64,000 nucleotides of DNA from the NCBI RefSeq assembly GCF_016907815.1, contig NZ_JAFBCQ010000001.1, positions 1,984,001 through 2,048,000 of the forward strand, read 5' to 3'. The stretch is from Microbacterium aurum (GTDB taxonomy: Bacteria > Actinomycetota > Actinomycetes > Actinomycetales > Microbacteriaceae). Below the pieces are notes generated by a model. It searched no databases and was not told where the DNA came from. It saw only the letters and a program-made list of their open reading frames with translations. Position 1 is the stretch's first letter; every line of letters begins with the position of its first letter. Below, one piece after another: positions 18,689 through 27,562 of this stretch. Made by a program: the position numbers and the translations under genes.

Positions 18689-21535
18689 ATGGCAGAAGCA
18701 CCCGTTGATCTACCATCGGGTGACTCCCGGTGGTACCGCACCGACTTCCAGGTCGCCAGCCCAATGGGTGGGTTCAAGCTCCCCGGAGCGGACCTCCTCA
18801 CACCCGAGGGGAGGGCAACGGCGGCAGCGAGCTACGTCGCTCTCATCAAGGAAGCGGGCATCGAGGTCTTTGCAGTCACGGATCACAACTCGACGGCGAT
18901 GTTGGAGGAAGTGCGGACAGCAGCTCGTACCGCAGGCCTGGTCATGTTCCCGGGTATGGAGCTGAGCACCGGCACGGGCTCGGATGGAGTTCACCTTCTT
19001 CTACTCGGAGACCCTGATGCCGACATCCAGCAACTCACCAATGAGTGGATGAAAGCGGCCGACTTCTCGAAGGATCACCCAGCCTTCAACGACCAAGGGC
19101 AGCATCTGCCGAGTCATAGGTCGATGATTGACATTCTTGACAGCTTGCCTGAGGACACTCTCGCGATCGCGCCTCACATCCTCACGGAGAACGGTGTTGC
19201 AAGCGGTGACTCGATCAAAGAAAGTTCGATCAAGTGGCGTTGCCTTCACCACGATCGACTGGAGGCAGTTGACGTTGGTGCACCGAACGGCAAGAGCGAA
19301 AGCGGATTCAACTCGAAGTTCCGTGCCCGTGAGCTCGACAACTTCCCGGCGGTCCATCGGATGGCGTACGTCTCCACCTCAGACGCATACTCGCCCGAGC
19401 AACTTGAGCGTCACACGTGGGTCCGTATGCATAAGCCAGACCTGGCCTCCCTGCGCCAGGCACTCCTCGATCACGAGGCACGGATATTCTGCGATTGGGA
19501 CACACGCCTGGCGGGTGACCCCGACGGCGTCAAACATGCGTATGTAAGGTCCATCCGGCTGGAAGGACTGTCAACTTCCAGCAGTACGCTCGAGGTTGAG
19601 TTCGATCCACGCATCACGGTCGTCATCGGCAGTCGCGGTTCGGGTAAGAGCACGATTATCCAAGGGCTTCGAGCGCTCTATGGCGGAGACACGAACCTTC
19701 CTGAATCAGTCCATCAGGAGTCGGCACGCTATCAAGAAGAGGTGTTCCGCGATGCCACCATCACCAGCTCCTTCGTTGAGTCCTTGAGCAGTGCCGAGGA
19801 CACAGCAACGTGGCAGCTCGCATCCGGGACTCAAACGGCGCTCGACCATTCGCTCATCAATGTGCGAGTAGTCAGCCAGAAGGAACTGTTCGAGCGAACT
19901 AGCGGAGACCGTCCAGGCACGCAAAGCCCAAGCGCCAACATGCTTGCCTTGGTCGACGAAGCGTTGGATGACGACCAGGTATCAGTGGAACTCGTCGCCC
20001 GAGGAGTCGATGTCACATCCGTGCGCGTAGACCAGTTCGCCGAGGAACTGCACGATCGGCGCCGCCGGTTTACCGAGGCGTCCGCGCTCAGGCTTGAGAC
20101 CGAAGCCAAGCTCGCGGGACGCAAGAAGGTCGAGGATGACCTCGCCGAAGTGAACCGCAAGCTCGCCGCGCTTGACGACGAGGAAGAGAAGAAGAAACTC
20201 ACATCCGCCCAAGCTGTCCTTACCGACAAGGCTGGAATCCTCCGCTATTCGTCCAAGGCCGACGAGCTGGCAACGACACTAGAGCAGATCGTTCAGCCTG
20301 AACGCCCGAATCTCACCACCGACGCAGGAGCTCATTTCTTCGCCCCACTGGAGCAGTTGGCAGAGCGCGCGTCATCCGCGGTCGCGGACCTTGTCACAGA
20401 GATTCGACGGGTCACGGGTGCGGCGCGGGCGGGGCTCGACTCGGAAACGGACGAGTTCGCGAAGACCATTGCCGCCGCCGAAGCCGTCAAGACGGCTTAC
20501 GAAGCGAGGCTTGCTGAACTGGGCGTCGATCTCTCTCAATACGGCGCGCTCGGCGTGGAGAAGGTTGCGTTCACAGATGAACTCGCGACTCTTGATGACC
20601 TCGCCAAGCAACAGCCGAAGCAGGTTGAGGACGAAGCGGCCGCCTGGGCAGCGATCAACGAGCTGTTCGCCCAAAGACGGTCAGCCCGTGACTCCTTCAC
20701 TGAGCTTGTTTCGTCGCGGACGCCTGGCCTCCGATTCTCTGTCGATGCCCATGCGGATCATGCGAGCTGGCGCCAGGCCATTCACACCGAGCTCGGCTTT
20801 CGACAGGGTGACCACGTTGATTCGCTGCTCAGCGTTGCTGAGTGGATATGGGGAGCCAGCCTCGATTTGGATACGCGCCTCGCGCGGTCTCAGGTTTGGC
20901 GAGATGCGCTGCTCAGCAACGACTACACGCCGTTGTCCGACGCCCACCTGTCAAGCTCCTTCGTCTCGCGGCTCAAGCAGGCGACTGAGACGGTACGCAT
21001 CGGCTTGGCGACACTGAGTGCTGATGACGCACTCGACATGCGCTTCCTTAAAGAGGGCAACGACCCAGCGGATGAGCGATCGTGGCAAACCGTGACTGAC
21101 GGTAGCCCCGGTCAACGCAGCGCCGCGATGCTCGCCTTCACACTGAGCTATGGCGATAGCCCACTGGTACTGGACCAGCCCGAGGACGACCTTGATAGCG
21201 CGCTCGTGAGCGAACTCATCGTTACTCAGTTCCGGAAGGCGCGCTGGAAACGCCAACTCATCGTGGTAACCCACGAAGCGAACATCCCGGTCAACACTGA
21301 CGCTGAGGTGGTCGTCGTGCTTGAGAATGCAGAAGGCCAACTCCGAATCATGAAGCGGGAGGGTGAGGTCACCACTGGACCGATCGACAATCCTGAGGTG
21401 CGTAAGAGCATCCAAGAGCTCCTCGAAGGTGGCGTCCGGGCGTTCGTCAACCGCGAACGCAGGTACGACAACGAACTGTCCAAGTACCGCATCGATGTCG
21501 GCATGCTTGCCCGACGCAGGTCAGGCGACTCCTAG
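18689..21535 (+). CDS. PHP-domain SMC-like ATPase (TrlF-type)
   Basis: The 948-residue protein joins an N-terminal PHP phosphoesterase domain (about 1-285) to an SMC/RecN-like ABC ATPase. PHP motifs visible are FAVTDHNS, PGMELS, GVHLLLLG and IAPHI. The ATPase has Walker A GSRGSGKST (314-322), a coiled-coil middle rich in Glu/Lys, the ABC signature SPGQRSAAML, and Walker B LVLDQPEDDLD with the H-loop VVTHEAN. The first PHP motif, normally HxH, reads TDFQVASP, so that metal site is altered. PHP-ATPases of this type occur in defence islands and mobile elements; the mode of action is not established here. It stands alone downstream of Hachiman. Confidence 0.85.
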   Translation: MAEAPVDLPSGDSRWYRTDFQVASPMGGFKLPGADLLTPEGRATAAASYVALIKEAGIEVFAVTDHNSTAMLEEVRTAARTAGLVMFPGMELSTGTGSDGVHLLLLGDPDADIQQLTNEWMKAADFSKDHPAFNDQGQHLPSHRSMIDILDSLPEDTLAIAPHILTENGVASGDSIKESSIKWRCLHHDRLEAVDVGAPNGKSESGFNSKFRARELDNFPAVHRMAYVSTSDAYSPEQLERHTWVRMHKPDLASLRQALLDHEARIFCDWDTRLAGDPDGVKHAYVRSIRLEGLSTSSSTLEVEFDPRITVVIGSRGSGKSTIIQGLRALYGGDTNLPESVHQESARYQEEVFRDATITSSFVESLSSAEDTATWQLASGTQTALDHSLINVRVVSQKELFERTSGDRPGTQSPSANMLALVDEALDDDQVSVELVARGVDVTSVRVDQFAEELHDRRRRFTEASALRLETEAKLAGRKKVEDDLAEVNRKLAALDDEEEKKKLTSAQAVLTDKAGILRYSSKADELATTLEQIVQPERPNLTTDAGAHFFAPLEQLAERASSAVADLVTEIRRVTGAARAGLDSETDEFAKTIAAAEAVKTAYEARLAELGVDLSQYGALGVEKVAFTDELATLDDLAKQQPKQVEDEAAAWAAINELFAQRRSARDSFTELVSSRTPGLRFSVDAHADHASWRQAIHTELGFRQGDHVDSLLSVAEWIWGASLDLDTRLARSQVWRDALLSNDYTPLSDAHLSSSFVSRLKQATETVRIGLATLSADDALDMRFLKEGNDPADERSWQTVTDGSPGQRSAAMLAFTLSYGDSPLVLDQPEDDLDSALVSELIVTQFRKARWKRQLIVVTHEANIPVNTDAEVVVVLENAEGQLRIMKREGEVTTGPIDNPEVRKSIQELLEGGVRAFVNRERRYDNELSKYRIDVGMLARRRSGDS

Positions 21536-21611
21536 TAGATCGCTCGACCTCCTCGACCGCTTCATTCAGAGGTGGACCGGGCCGGGATAGGGAAGCTGTG
21601 GCGATCCGCTT

Positions 21612-21767
21612 CTACCGACAATCGGCGAACGGGTCCACGACGGTGTGGACTCCGTGGGTGGGGCAGATGAACGAAACACGGACGCCGGCACCGGCGCTGT
21701 CGAATAGAACTGGCTCGCAGTCGAGCCCGCACTGCGGGCAGGTGCGGTAGTCGTCTCCATCCGGCAT
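21612..21767 (-). CDS. 51-residue zinc-ribbon protein
   Basis: A short frame reads MPDGDDYRTCPQCGLDCEP and ends near FADCR. It has CPQC and, 28 residues later, CPTH, the spacing of a small treble-clef or ribbon zinc knuckle. Codons carry high third-position GC. No strong ribosome binding site is seen. It lies between the PHP-ATPase gene, on the other strand, and the membrane protein of the relaxase group, on the same strand. The function is unknown; it may be a small accessory of the transfer region. Confidence 0.6.
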   Translation of the reverse strand: MPDGDDYRTCPQCGLDCEPVLFDSAGAGVRVSFICPTHGVHTVVDPFADCR

Positions 21768-21823
21768 GAGCGTGATTTGAGCCTATTGACCAGTCAGGGG
21801 GACAGCGGTTGCTGTCCTAGCCA

Positions 21824-22195
21824 CTAAGACCCGATGGTTGCGTAGCGGGCGGACTTCATCGCGTCGCTTCGCCGGCGTGCGCGGCGGCGTTCGGCCGCTT
21901 CGTGGAGTCGGATGCGAACCAGGTGGGCGAGGCTGACCGGCCCGATGAGGATGAACTTGAGCGCGTTCCAGATGAACAGGATCACGAGGAGGTTGAGCCA
22001 GCCGGGGCCGCCGTCTGCGATGAGGTTGGTGCAGATGCTCGCGGCGAGCAGGTAGGGGGCGGCGAGGAGCATCGCGGGCAGACCCCACTTGAGGCCGCGG
22101 CGGGTGCGGATGCGGTCGAGGAGGACGTTGGCGGGCATGTAGCGGCGCAGGAAGTAGCGGGTGCGGACGCTGGCCGCCCAGAGCAGTCGGAACAT
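21824..22195 (-). CDS. Small conserved membrane protein
   Basis: The 123-residue protein starts MFRLLWAASVRTRYFLRRYMP; GAGAGG lies six bases before this ATG, so I prefer it to an ATG 15 bases upstream. Two hydrophobic stretches are visible (GLPAMLLAAPYLLAASICT and WLNLLVILFIWNALKFILI). A basic C-terminus with RLHEAAERRRARRRSD follows. It is transcribed in the same direction as the relaxase gene 180 bases upstream of it. I cannot assign a function; its location suggests a link to the transfer region. Confidence 0.75.
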   Translation of the reverse strand: MFRLLWAASVRTRYFLRRYMPANVLLDRIRTRRGLKWGLPAMLLAAPYLLAASICTNLIADGGPGWLNLLVILFIWNALKFILIGPVSLAHLVRIRLHEAAERRRARRRSDAMKSARYATIGS

Positions 22196-22374
22196 GGTCG
22201 GGCCTCTCATCAGGACGTGTTTCTCCGTCGAGGAGGCAGAAACTTTGATGAGTGGCCCCGAAGGGACTGTCCCGAAGGACCCGCAGAGATGTGAAACGCT
22301 GCCTCCCTTCCAGGGTACGACTTCCCGGCGACATTCGTAAGGGCAGTTACGGGTTCCGTCCGCCAGCAGGGTGC

Positions 22375-25300
22375 CTACAGCCTCGGTCCGAGCGGTCGCG
22401 TCGTGGTGCGTCGAGGCCGTTCGCGTTCGGTTCGGCCGGTGTCTGACAGCGTGCGGGCGCGGTCGAGGGCTGCGCGGGCGCGGGCGGCGTCGATCTTCTG
22501 CGCGTCGTTCTCGGCCGGTGCGCCGAGCGGTGCGGCGTCCGTGATGTCGTAGCGGTCGCGGTACGCGATGACGGTGCGGGCGGCCTGCCGCCATGCGGCC
22601 ACGGTGCGGAGCTGCTTCGGAGGAGCGCCGAGTGCCTTGGTCCAGCCTTCGTGTTCGGTGAGCGCGGTGTCCAGGAGTGCGTCGGTTCGGGCCTCGATGA
22701 GGTCGCGCCGTTCGGTGAGGGCGTGGCGGAACTCGGCGCTCATGATGCCAGTGGCCTCGGGGATGAGCCCGGCGATCAGCCGCGGGGTCTTCCGGGTCCG
22801 GCCCGATCCGGCAGGCCGTTGTGTCGCGCGGGCGAGGCGGTAGTGGAGGACGGCGGCGATGTCGTCGGCGTCCTGGAACCCGCGTGCTCGCACCAGGCGA
22901 GGCAACAGGTTCTCGATGTCGTGGTTGTTGGCCTCGGCACGGCGTAGTTCTGCGGTGAGTGCCCCGAACGCTGGGGAATGGATCGCGGCTTCTGTCTCCT
23001 CGTCGGTGAGCCCGGAGGAGGAGATGAGCGTGAGCCATCGGTCGCGTTGTGCGGCGGCGGCGATCGTCTCGTACTCGCCGGCAAGCTGGCCGATGTTCGC
23101 CCAGGTGTCTTGCTCGGCGGTGATGGTCTCGTGTGCGGAGAGCTCGGCGCCGACATGTGAGAGCACGCCGAACAGCACGCTTCGTGCGGTCGCTTCGGTG
23201 TTGTCGGCGGGGTGCGGGCCGTCGTGGGAGTCGTCGGGCTTGTCGATGGCGACGTAGGCGATGTTCGTTTGCCTGCCGCGGGTGAGCGCGACATACAGGT
23301 TCTCCCTGGTCATGGCGGCGTCGACCACGACGTGCGCGGTGTCGACGGTGATGCCCTGTGCCCGGTGCGAGGTCACGGCATACCCCAGGTCGAGGTGTTC
23401 GGCCACATAGTCAGCCGGGAGGACGACCGATGCTCCCCAGCGGGCCGTGGCGCGGCGGAGTGTGAGAGAGCCGTCGTCTCGGACCTCGGTGACCGTCCAC
23501 CTGTCGCCGTTGCGCACCCACCCGCGGCCGGCGCGCAGGCGGCGATCGTTGCGGCGGCTGATGACGCTGTCACTGACCGCGGCGCGGGTGCCGTCGTGGA
23601 GTTCGACTTCGCGGCGGGGGTTCACGGTGCCGTCGAGGATCAGGTCCGTGCGGGCACGCTGGTTGAGGGCGAGGACGGATTCGTTCGAGTCGGAGACCAG
23701 CACCGTCGCCTGCCTGGCCTGCCGGTCGGCCCGCCAGGCGGCGTATGCGGCATCGACCATCGCCTCCGTCTCACCGCCGTGGACGCGCTCGTGGTCCAGG
23801 TAGGTGTCGATGACCTCGGTGCGGCCATGCCGCAGGCCCAGGGAAGCGGTCTTCTCCCACTCGTTGGCGAAGCGGTGCACGTCGACCAGTTCCGGGGCGT
23901 CGTCGCGGTCGCGGACGAGCAGTGAGAACGCACCGCCGGCATCGACGGACTGGAGTTGGGCGTAATCGCCGACCAGCAGCACCTTCGCCCCGGCCTCGGC
24001 GGCAAGGCTGGTGATGCGGTCAAGGGACACGGTGCCGGCGAGGGAGGCTTCGTCCACGATGACGAGCTGCCCTATGCCGAACGTGTCGCCGTACATGAGG
24101 TGGTTCTGCCACCATTTCGCGGTGTTCTCGGTCTGGATGCCGAGGTCGTCGGCGAGGACCTGCGCCGCGACCGCGGACGGCGCCAGCCCGACCACGCTGC
24201 CTGCGCCGTGTTCGTGCTCCCACGCGCGGCGTAGCGCGGACATGGCCGTGGTCTTGCCCGCGCCGGCAGGGCCGACGAGGACATCGACGAGCCGGCCGGA
24301 GACGGCGACCTTCGCCAGCGCGGCCGCCTGGTCATCACCGAGGGCGTGGCCCTTCCTGTCCGGTCGCGCCGCGATCTTCTCGACGGTGGCAAGCGGGACG
24401 GTCGGGCCGGTGGTCGTGCGGGCACGCTCGAGGAGTCGGTCTTCGGCGGCCAGCAGCGTCTCGGAGGAGAACACCGCCGAGTTCTTCGGCCGGAACACGC
24501 TGCTCCCGTCCGGGCGGCGGAACACGGCCGGGCTGGATGCGAGGTCGGGCGGGGTCAGCCGCAGGGATGCGGCTTCGGCGGCGTCCACGACCATCCCGAC
24601 GATCGCTTCCCGATCCGTGGTGGACGCGAACCTGTAGCGCATCGTCTGCCGCGCCGCCTCGGCCGTGAGGTTCCACCGCCGCCACGTCGATCGCTTCTCG
24701 CCCACGACATCCACGACCGACTGCCCGAGCGTGCCGATCACGTCCAACGGCACGTCGTCCGCGCGCAGCAGCAGAGGCGCGTCGTTCGCCGTCACGGTGC
24801 GCGCCCATGAGGTTGCGTTCTGCCCGAGGATGCGCCCGGCCCGCGCCCGCCACTCAGCGGTCAGGTCCGCGAGGGAACGAACCTGCTTCTCCGGGCGGGT
24901 GCTGAGCGTGGCCTGCGCGCGCAGTTTGATGATCGTCGCCGCAGACGGCTGCCGACCATGCCGGGCGACGTACTCGGCGATCAGTCGATCCTTCTCGACC
25001 TCGATGTGCCGGGACCGGGACGAGAACTCTGAGACCAGTTCCTGCGGTACCGAGGCGACCGCCCAGGCGGGGTTGCGGTCGCGGCCCATCTCCCGCGCCT
25101 CCCACTCCACGCCGAACGCGCGGGTCAGGTGGTCGGCGAACACCGCCTCGTGCAGCTCCGACAGAGCGACGGTCGCGGCGTGCATCGGACGGCCGTCCAG
25201 GCTTCGCCATTTGCCGTCGAGGACGGTCTGCACCTTGTTCGAGATGACGACGTGCGTGTGCAAATGCGGGTCACCCGCACGGGAGTCGTAGTGGTCGAAC

Positions 25301-25932
25301 GCTGTGGCGATCAGCCCGTGGACATCGACCTGCGCAACCGCGCCGTCGCGGCCGGTTGCACCGGCGCGGGTGGCTGCAACCTCCCGCTCCATGAACGCAA
25401 CCACCTCTGCAACCGCCGCATGATGCGCGTCCGCGATCAGCGCTTGCGTCCCGGCGTCGGCAACCGCCCACAACACGGAGGCGGACTTCGGCACTGAGAA
25501 CGTGAAGTCGTATCCCGCGACCGCGCGGCGCGTCCCGCGCGCCGCCTCCTCGGCCTGGATCGCTGCGACCGCCTCGGTCCGGGTGGCCGGCCCGATCGTC
25601 GGATCGAGGGCCGAGACACGCTCCGCGACGCGCTCGGCCACCGCCCGGTACTCGGGGTACGCCCGGCCCAACGGTGCCCCGGTGATCGGGTCACGCCCCA
25701 TGCCGACCAAGAGCTGGAGCTGGGCTTCGGAGACCTGATCGCCTTGTGCGATCTGCCCGCCACCGAGAGTCCCAACGCCGGAACCGAGCCAGAAACCGGG
25801 CGGGCTTCCCTCCTCGGCGTAGTAGCGCGTCAACGGCGTCGAGAGCGACCTGTCGCCGTCGCCCGCAGCGACGGTGCGCAGCAGGTACTTATAGCCGTCA
25901 CCCGCCGACATCACACGCATCGAGACCGTCAC
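22375..25932 (-). CDS. MobF-family relaxase with RecD-like helicase (TrwC/TraI type)
   Basis: It nicks the origin of transfer, stays bound to the 5' end of the strand and unwinds it for conjugation. The 1185-residue protein starts with the TrwC relaxase domain (about 1-330): tyrosines Y14 and Y16 in GDGYKYLLR near the N-terminus, FSVPKSASVLWAVAD, and the metal-binding three-His motif H223-x-H225-x-H227 in DPHLHTHVV. A superfamily 1 helicase follows, with Walker A VGPAGAGKTTAM near residue 552, VIVDEASLAGT, and AVTSHRAQGITVDTA. The last ~250 residues are helical. Inverted repeats directly upstream may be oriT. This is the key transfer gene of the element. Confidence 0.95.
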   Translation of the reverse strand: MTVSMRVMSAGDGYKYLLRTVAAGDGDRSLSTPLTRYYAEEGSPPGFWLGSGVGTLGGGQIAQGDQVSEAQLQLLVGMGRDPITGAPLGRAYPEYRAVAERVAERVSALDPTIGPATRTEAVAAIQAEEAARGTRRAVAGYDFTFSVPKSASVLWAVADAGTQALIADAHHAAVAEVVAFMEREVAATRAGATGRDGAVAQVDVHGLIATAFDHYDSRAGDPHLHTHVVISNKVQTVLDGKWRSLDGRPMHAATVALSELHEAVFADHLTRAFGVEWEAREMGRDRNPAWAVASVPQELVSEFSSRSRHIEVEKDRLIAEYVARHGRQPSAATIIKLRAQATLSTRPEKQVRSLADLTAEWRARAGRILGQNATSWARTVTANDAPLLLRADDVPLDVIGTLGQSVVDVVGEKRSTWRRWNLTAEAARQTMRYRFASTTDREAIVGMVVDAAEAASLRLTPPDLASSPAVFRRPDGSSVFRPKNSAVFSSETLLAAEDRLLERARTTTGPTVPLATVEKIAARPDRKGHALGDDQAAALAKVAVSGRLVDVLVGPAGAGKTTAMSALRRAWEHEHGAGSVVGLAPSAVAAQVLADDLGIQTENTAKWWQNHLMYGDTFGIGQLVIVDEASLAGTVSLDRITSLAAEAGAKVLLVGDYAQLQSVDAGGAFSLLVRDRDDAPELVDVHRFANEWEKTASLGLRHGRTEVIDTYLDHERVHGGETEAMVDAAYAAWRADRQARQATVLVSDSNESVLALNQRARTDLILDGTVNPRREVELHDGTRAAVSDSVISRRNDRRLRAGRGWVRNGDRWTVTEVRDDGSLTLRRATARWGASVVLPADYVAEHLDLGYAVTSHRAQGITVDTAHVVVDAAMTRENLYVALTRGRQTNIAYVAIDKPDDSHDGPHPADNTEATARSVLFGVLSHVGAELSAHETITAEQDTWANIGQLAGEYETIAAAAQRDRWLTLISSSGLTDEETEAAIHSPAFGALTAELRRAEANNHDIENLLPRLVRARGFQDADDIAAVLHYRLARATQRPAGSGRTRKTPRLIAGLIPEATGIMSAEFRHALTERRDLIEARTDALLDTALTEHEGWTKALGAPPKQLRTVAAWRQAARTVIAYRDRYDITDAAPLGAPAENDAQKIDAARARAALDRARTLSDTGRTERERPRRTTTRPLGPRL

Positions 25933-25937
25933 TCAGG

Positions 25938-25977
25938 CCGCCTCCCTCCCGCTCGCTGAGGAGGTGAGCGGAGGCGG
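25938..25977. repeat. Inverted repeat upstream of the relaxase gene (possible oriT part)
   Basis: Perfect 8-base arms CCGCCTCC (25938-25945) and GGAGGCGG (25970-25977) enclose a second, bulged pairing of CGCTC and GAGCG. It begins six bases before the relaxase start. Relaxases of this type often nick beside such repeats near their own gene. The nick site itself cannot be named. Confidence 0.5.
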
Positions 25978-25979
25978 TC

Positions 25980-25998
25980 TGTCGCATCAGATGCGACA
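25980..25998. repeat. Perfect palindrome TGTCGCAT-CAG-ATGCGACA
   Basis: Perfect 8-base arms with a three-base loop lie right after the previous inverted repeat, between the divergent relaxase and methyltransferase genes. It may be an operator for those genes or a second part of oriT. Confidence 0.5.
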
Positions 25999-26194
25999 CG
26001 GCGAATCGCGCGGCGCCCTCGATCTGCAAGACGCGTGGCAGCTCAGAAGCGGGGACGTAAGCGACGGCTCCGGGATTAGACGGCAGGCGGGGTGACGGGG
26101 TCCGGGGAGCGCGGTGAGCACCTGGCAGGTGACCAGCCCGGCGTTGAACTCGTGTGCAGAGGACCGCCAGGATCACCCGATCGGCGGAGTCCGT

Positions 26195-27298
26195 ATGTCA
26201 GAAGTCGAGAACACTAACGACGGTCGCCTACGGGTAGGGTCGCTGTTCTCCGGCTACGGCGGGCTCGACCTCGCCGTCGAGGAAATCTTCCACGCCCGCA
26301 CCATCTGGTTCTCCGAAATCAACCAGCCCATCGCCCGCGTCTTCTCCCACCACTGGCCCGACGCCCCCAATCTCGGCGACATCACCACCATCAACTGGAA
26401 TACCGTCCCGCCGGTGGACATCCTCTGCGGCGGCTTTCCTTGCCAGGACGTGTCGACGGTCGGGAAGATGGCCGGCCTCAAGCCCGGCACTCGCTCCGGA
26501 CTCTGGTCTCACATGGCCGCAGCAATCGATGCTCTGCAACCGGAGTGGGTCGTGATCGAGAACGTCCGCGGGCTGCTATCTGCACCCGCGATCCGCACGA
26601 TCCCCGAAGGAGACAACGATGAGCAACGCAACCCCAGAGGTGCAACTCCCAGCGGCGCAACCCCTCGCGGTGTGGAATCCGACTCGTGGCATGTGGGAGA
26701 AACCGCAGCTCGACCTCTTCGGGCAGCAGGAGCAGTTCTGGGAGACCTGGCCGACCTCCGGTGTGACGCGCAATGGATCGGTCTACCCGCCACCGCCATC
26801 GGCGCACCCCATCCCCGATACCGGGTCTTCATCCTCGCCCATCGCACTCTTCCGAACCCCACTGGCGTCGGACGCGTCCCGTGGCGGGGAGAGTTTGCAG
26901 CAGGTGAAAGCACGGCGGGGCACGATTGCGCTGAGCCATCAGATCATCGACCTTGCCCTCCACGGTCCGAACGGCTACCCGCGCCCAGACGAGTCCGAGA
27001 GCCTGTGGTCGTTGATCGGGCAGCTTTTCGACGCTGGGGACGATACGCCGAAGCCGTGACTCGGTGGGAGCAGATCACTAGCCGCGCTGCTCCTTCTCCG
27101 GCGATTCTGAGCGACGAGACCGGCCCTCGTCCGGCGCCCCTATTCGTCGAATGGCTTATGGGGCTACCGTCGGGATGGGTGACCGATGCAAGTCATGGGC
27201 TCACCACCAACCAACAACTTGCGTCGCTCGGGAATGGTGTTCTCCCGAGGCAAGCTGTCGCGGCTTTGAGAACTGCCCGGAAGATGTTCAACTCTTGA
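26195..27298 (+). CDS. DNA (cytosine-5) methyltransferase
   Basis: The 368-residue enzyme shows the C5 motifs in order: motif I LFSGYGGLDLA, motif IV GGFPCQDVS with catalytic Cys83, motif VI ENVRGLL, motif VIII as APHPRYRVF, and the terminal motif LASLGNGVLPRQ. GGAG before the ATG at 26195 supports this start. The region between motifs VI and X is hydrophilic and is also read in another frame (see 26619). No restriction enzyme gene is adjacent, so it may protect the element from host or recipient restriction. Target sequence unknown. Confidence 0.9.
   Translation: MSEVENTNDGRLRVGSLFSGYGGLDLAVEEIFHARTIWFSEINQPIARVFSHHWPDAPNLGDITTINWNTVPPVDILCGGFPCQDVSTVGKMAGLKPGTRSGLWSHMAAAIDALQPEWVVIENVRGLLSAPAIRTIPEGDNDEQRNPRGATPSGATPRGVESDSWHVGETAARPLRAAGAVLGDLADLRCDAQWIGLPATAIGAPHPRYRVFILAHRTLPNPTGVGRVPWRGEFAAGESTAGHDCAEPSDHRPCPPRSERLPAPRRVREPVVVDRAAFRRWGRYAEAVTRWEQITSRAAPSPAILSDETGPRPAPLFVEWLMGLPSGWVTDASHGLTTNQQLASLGNGVLPRQAVAALRTARKMFNS
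26607..26612 (+). promoter_or_regulatory. Shine-Dalgarno sequence inside the methyltransferase gene
   Basis: AAGGAG ends six bases before the ATG at 26619, which opens a different frame from the surrounding methyltransferase. This is an optimal site in sequence and spacing, so internal translation of the nested gene is likely. Confidence 0.75.
26619..27059 (+). CDS. Out-of-frame gene nested inside the methyltransferase
   Basis: A 146-residue frame lies wholly inside the methyltransferase gene, in the +1 frame relative to it. It starts MSNATPEVQLPAAQPLAVW after an ideal AAGGAG site. It has patches rich in Trp, Pro and Ser: MWEKPQLDLFGQQEQFWETWP, then TSGVTRNGSVYPPPPSAHP, and SLQQVKARRGTIALSHQI. 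From memory, similar Trp/Pro/Ser-rich proteins are encoded beside or inside methyltransferase genes of actinophages; their role is unknown to me. Both frames look coding here, since the host frame keeps motif VIII within the overlap. A partner or specificity role is only a guess. Confidence 0.65.
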   Translation: MSNATPEVQLPAAQPLAVWNPTRGMWEKPQLDLFGQQEQFWETWPTSGVTRNGSVYPPPPSAHPIPDTGSSSSPIALFRTPLASDASRGGESLQQVKARRGTIALSHQIIDLALHGPNGYPRPDESESLWSLIGQLFDAGDDTPKP

Positions 27299-27562
27299 GA
27301 GACTCCTGCTTTGCAAGGACCCGCTGGTTGCCGGCATGTTCACCGAGGCTGAGCGCGGCTAAGCTGCTCCCGGTGTCGCATTCGATTGAGATGCGACAGC
27401 CAACGGATGGAAACAGGGAGCAGCTCCTACTGTCTTGTGCGGAGCGGCGCGCGGGCGTTGGTGTTGGGATTGCGTTAGCAAGCCGAGGCGATCTGTGGGT
27501 TTGCTGCATGGGGTCCGTATGGTGCTCTCGCGGTGATTTCGTGATCGAGCAAGCATCAGTGC
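27299..27562. other. 264-bp gap after the methyltransferase
   Basis: Frames crossing this stretch on either strand have unnatural composition and no start signal. It is AT-richer than the surroundings. I see no RNA gene or clear terminator in it. Confidence 0.4.

Noticed and set aside
19270..19290. Further GGTGCACC palindromes (in the PHP-SMC gene and near 44,680)
   Set aside because: They lie inside coding sequence, lack the flanking GGTG(A/G) context and are not followed by a gene start.
22211..23038. Minus-strand frame extending the small membrane protein far upstream
   Set aside because: It overlaps the relaxase C-terminus in another frame and is Arg/His/Pro-rich. A good ribosome binding site supports the short start at 22195.
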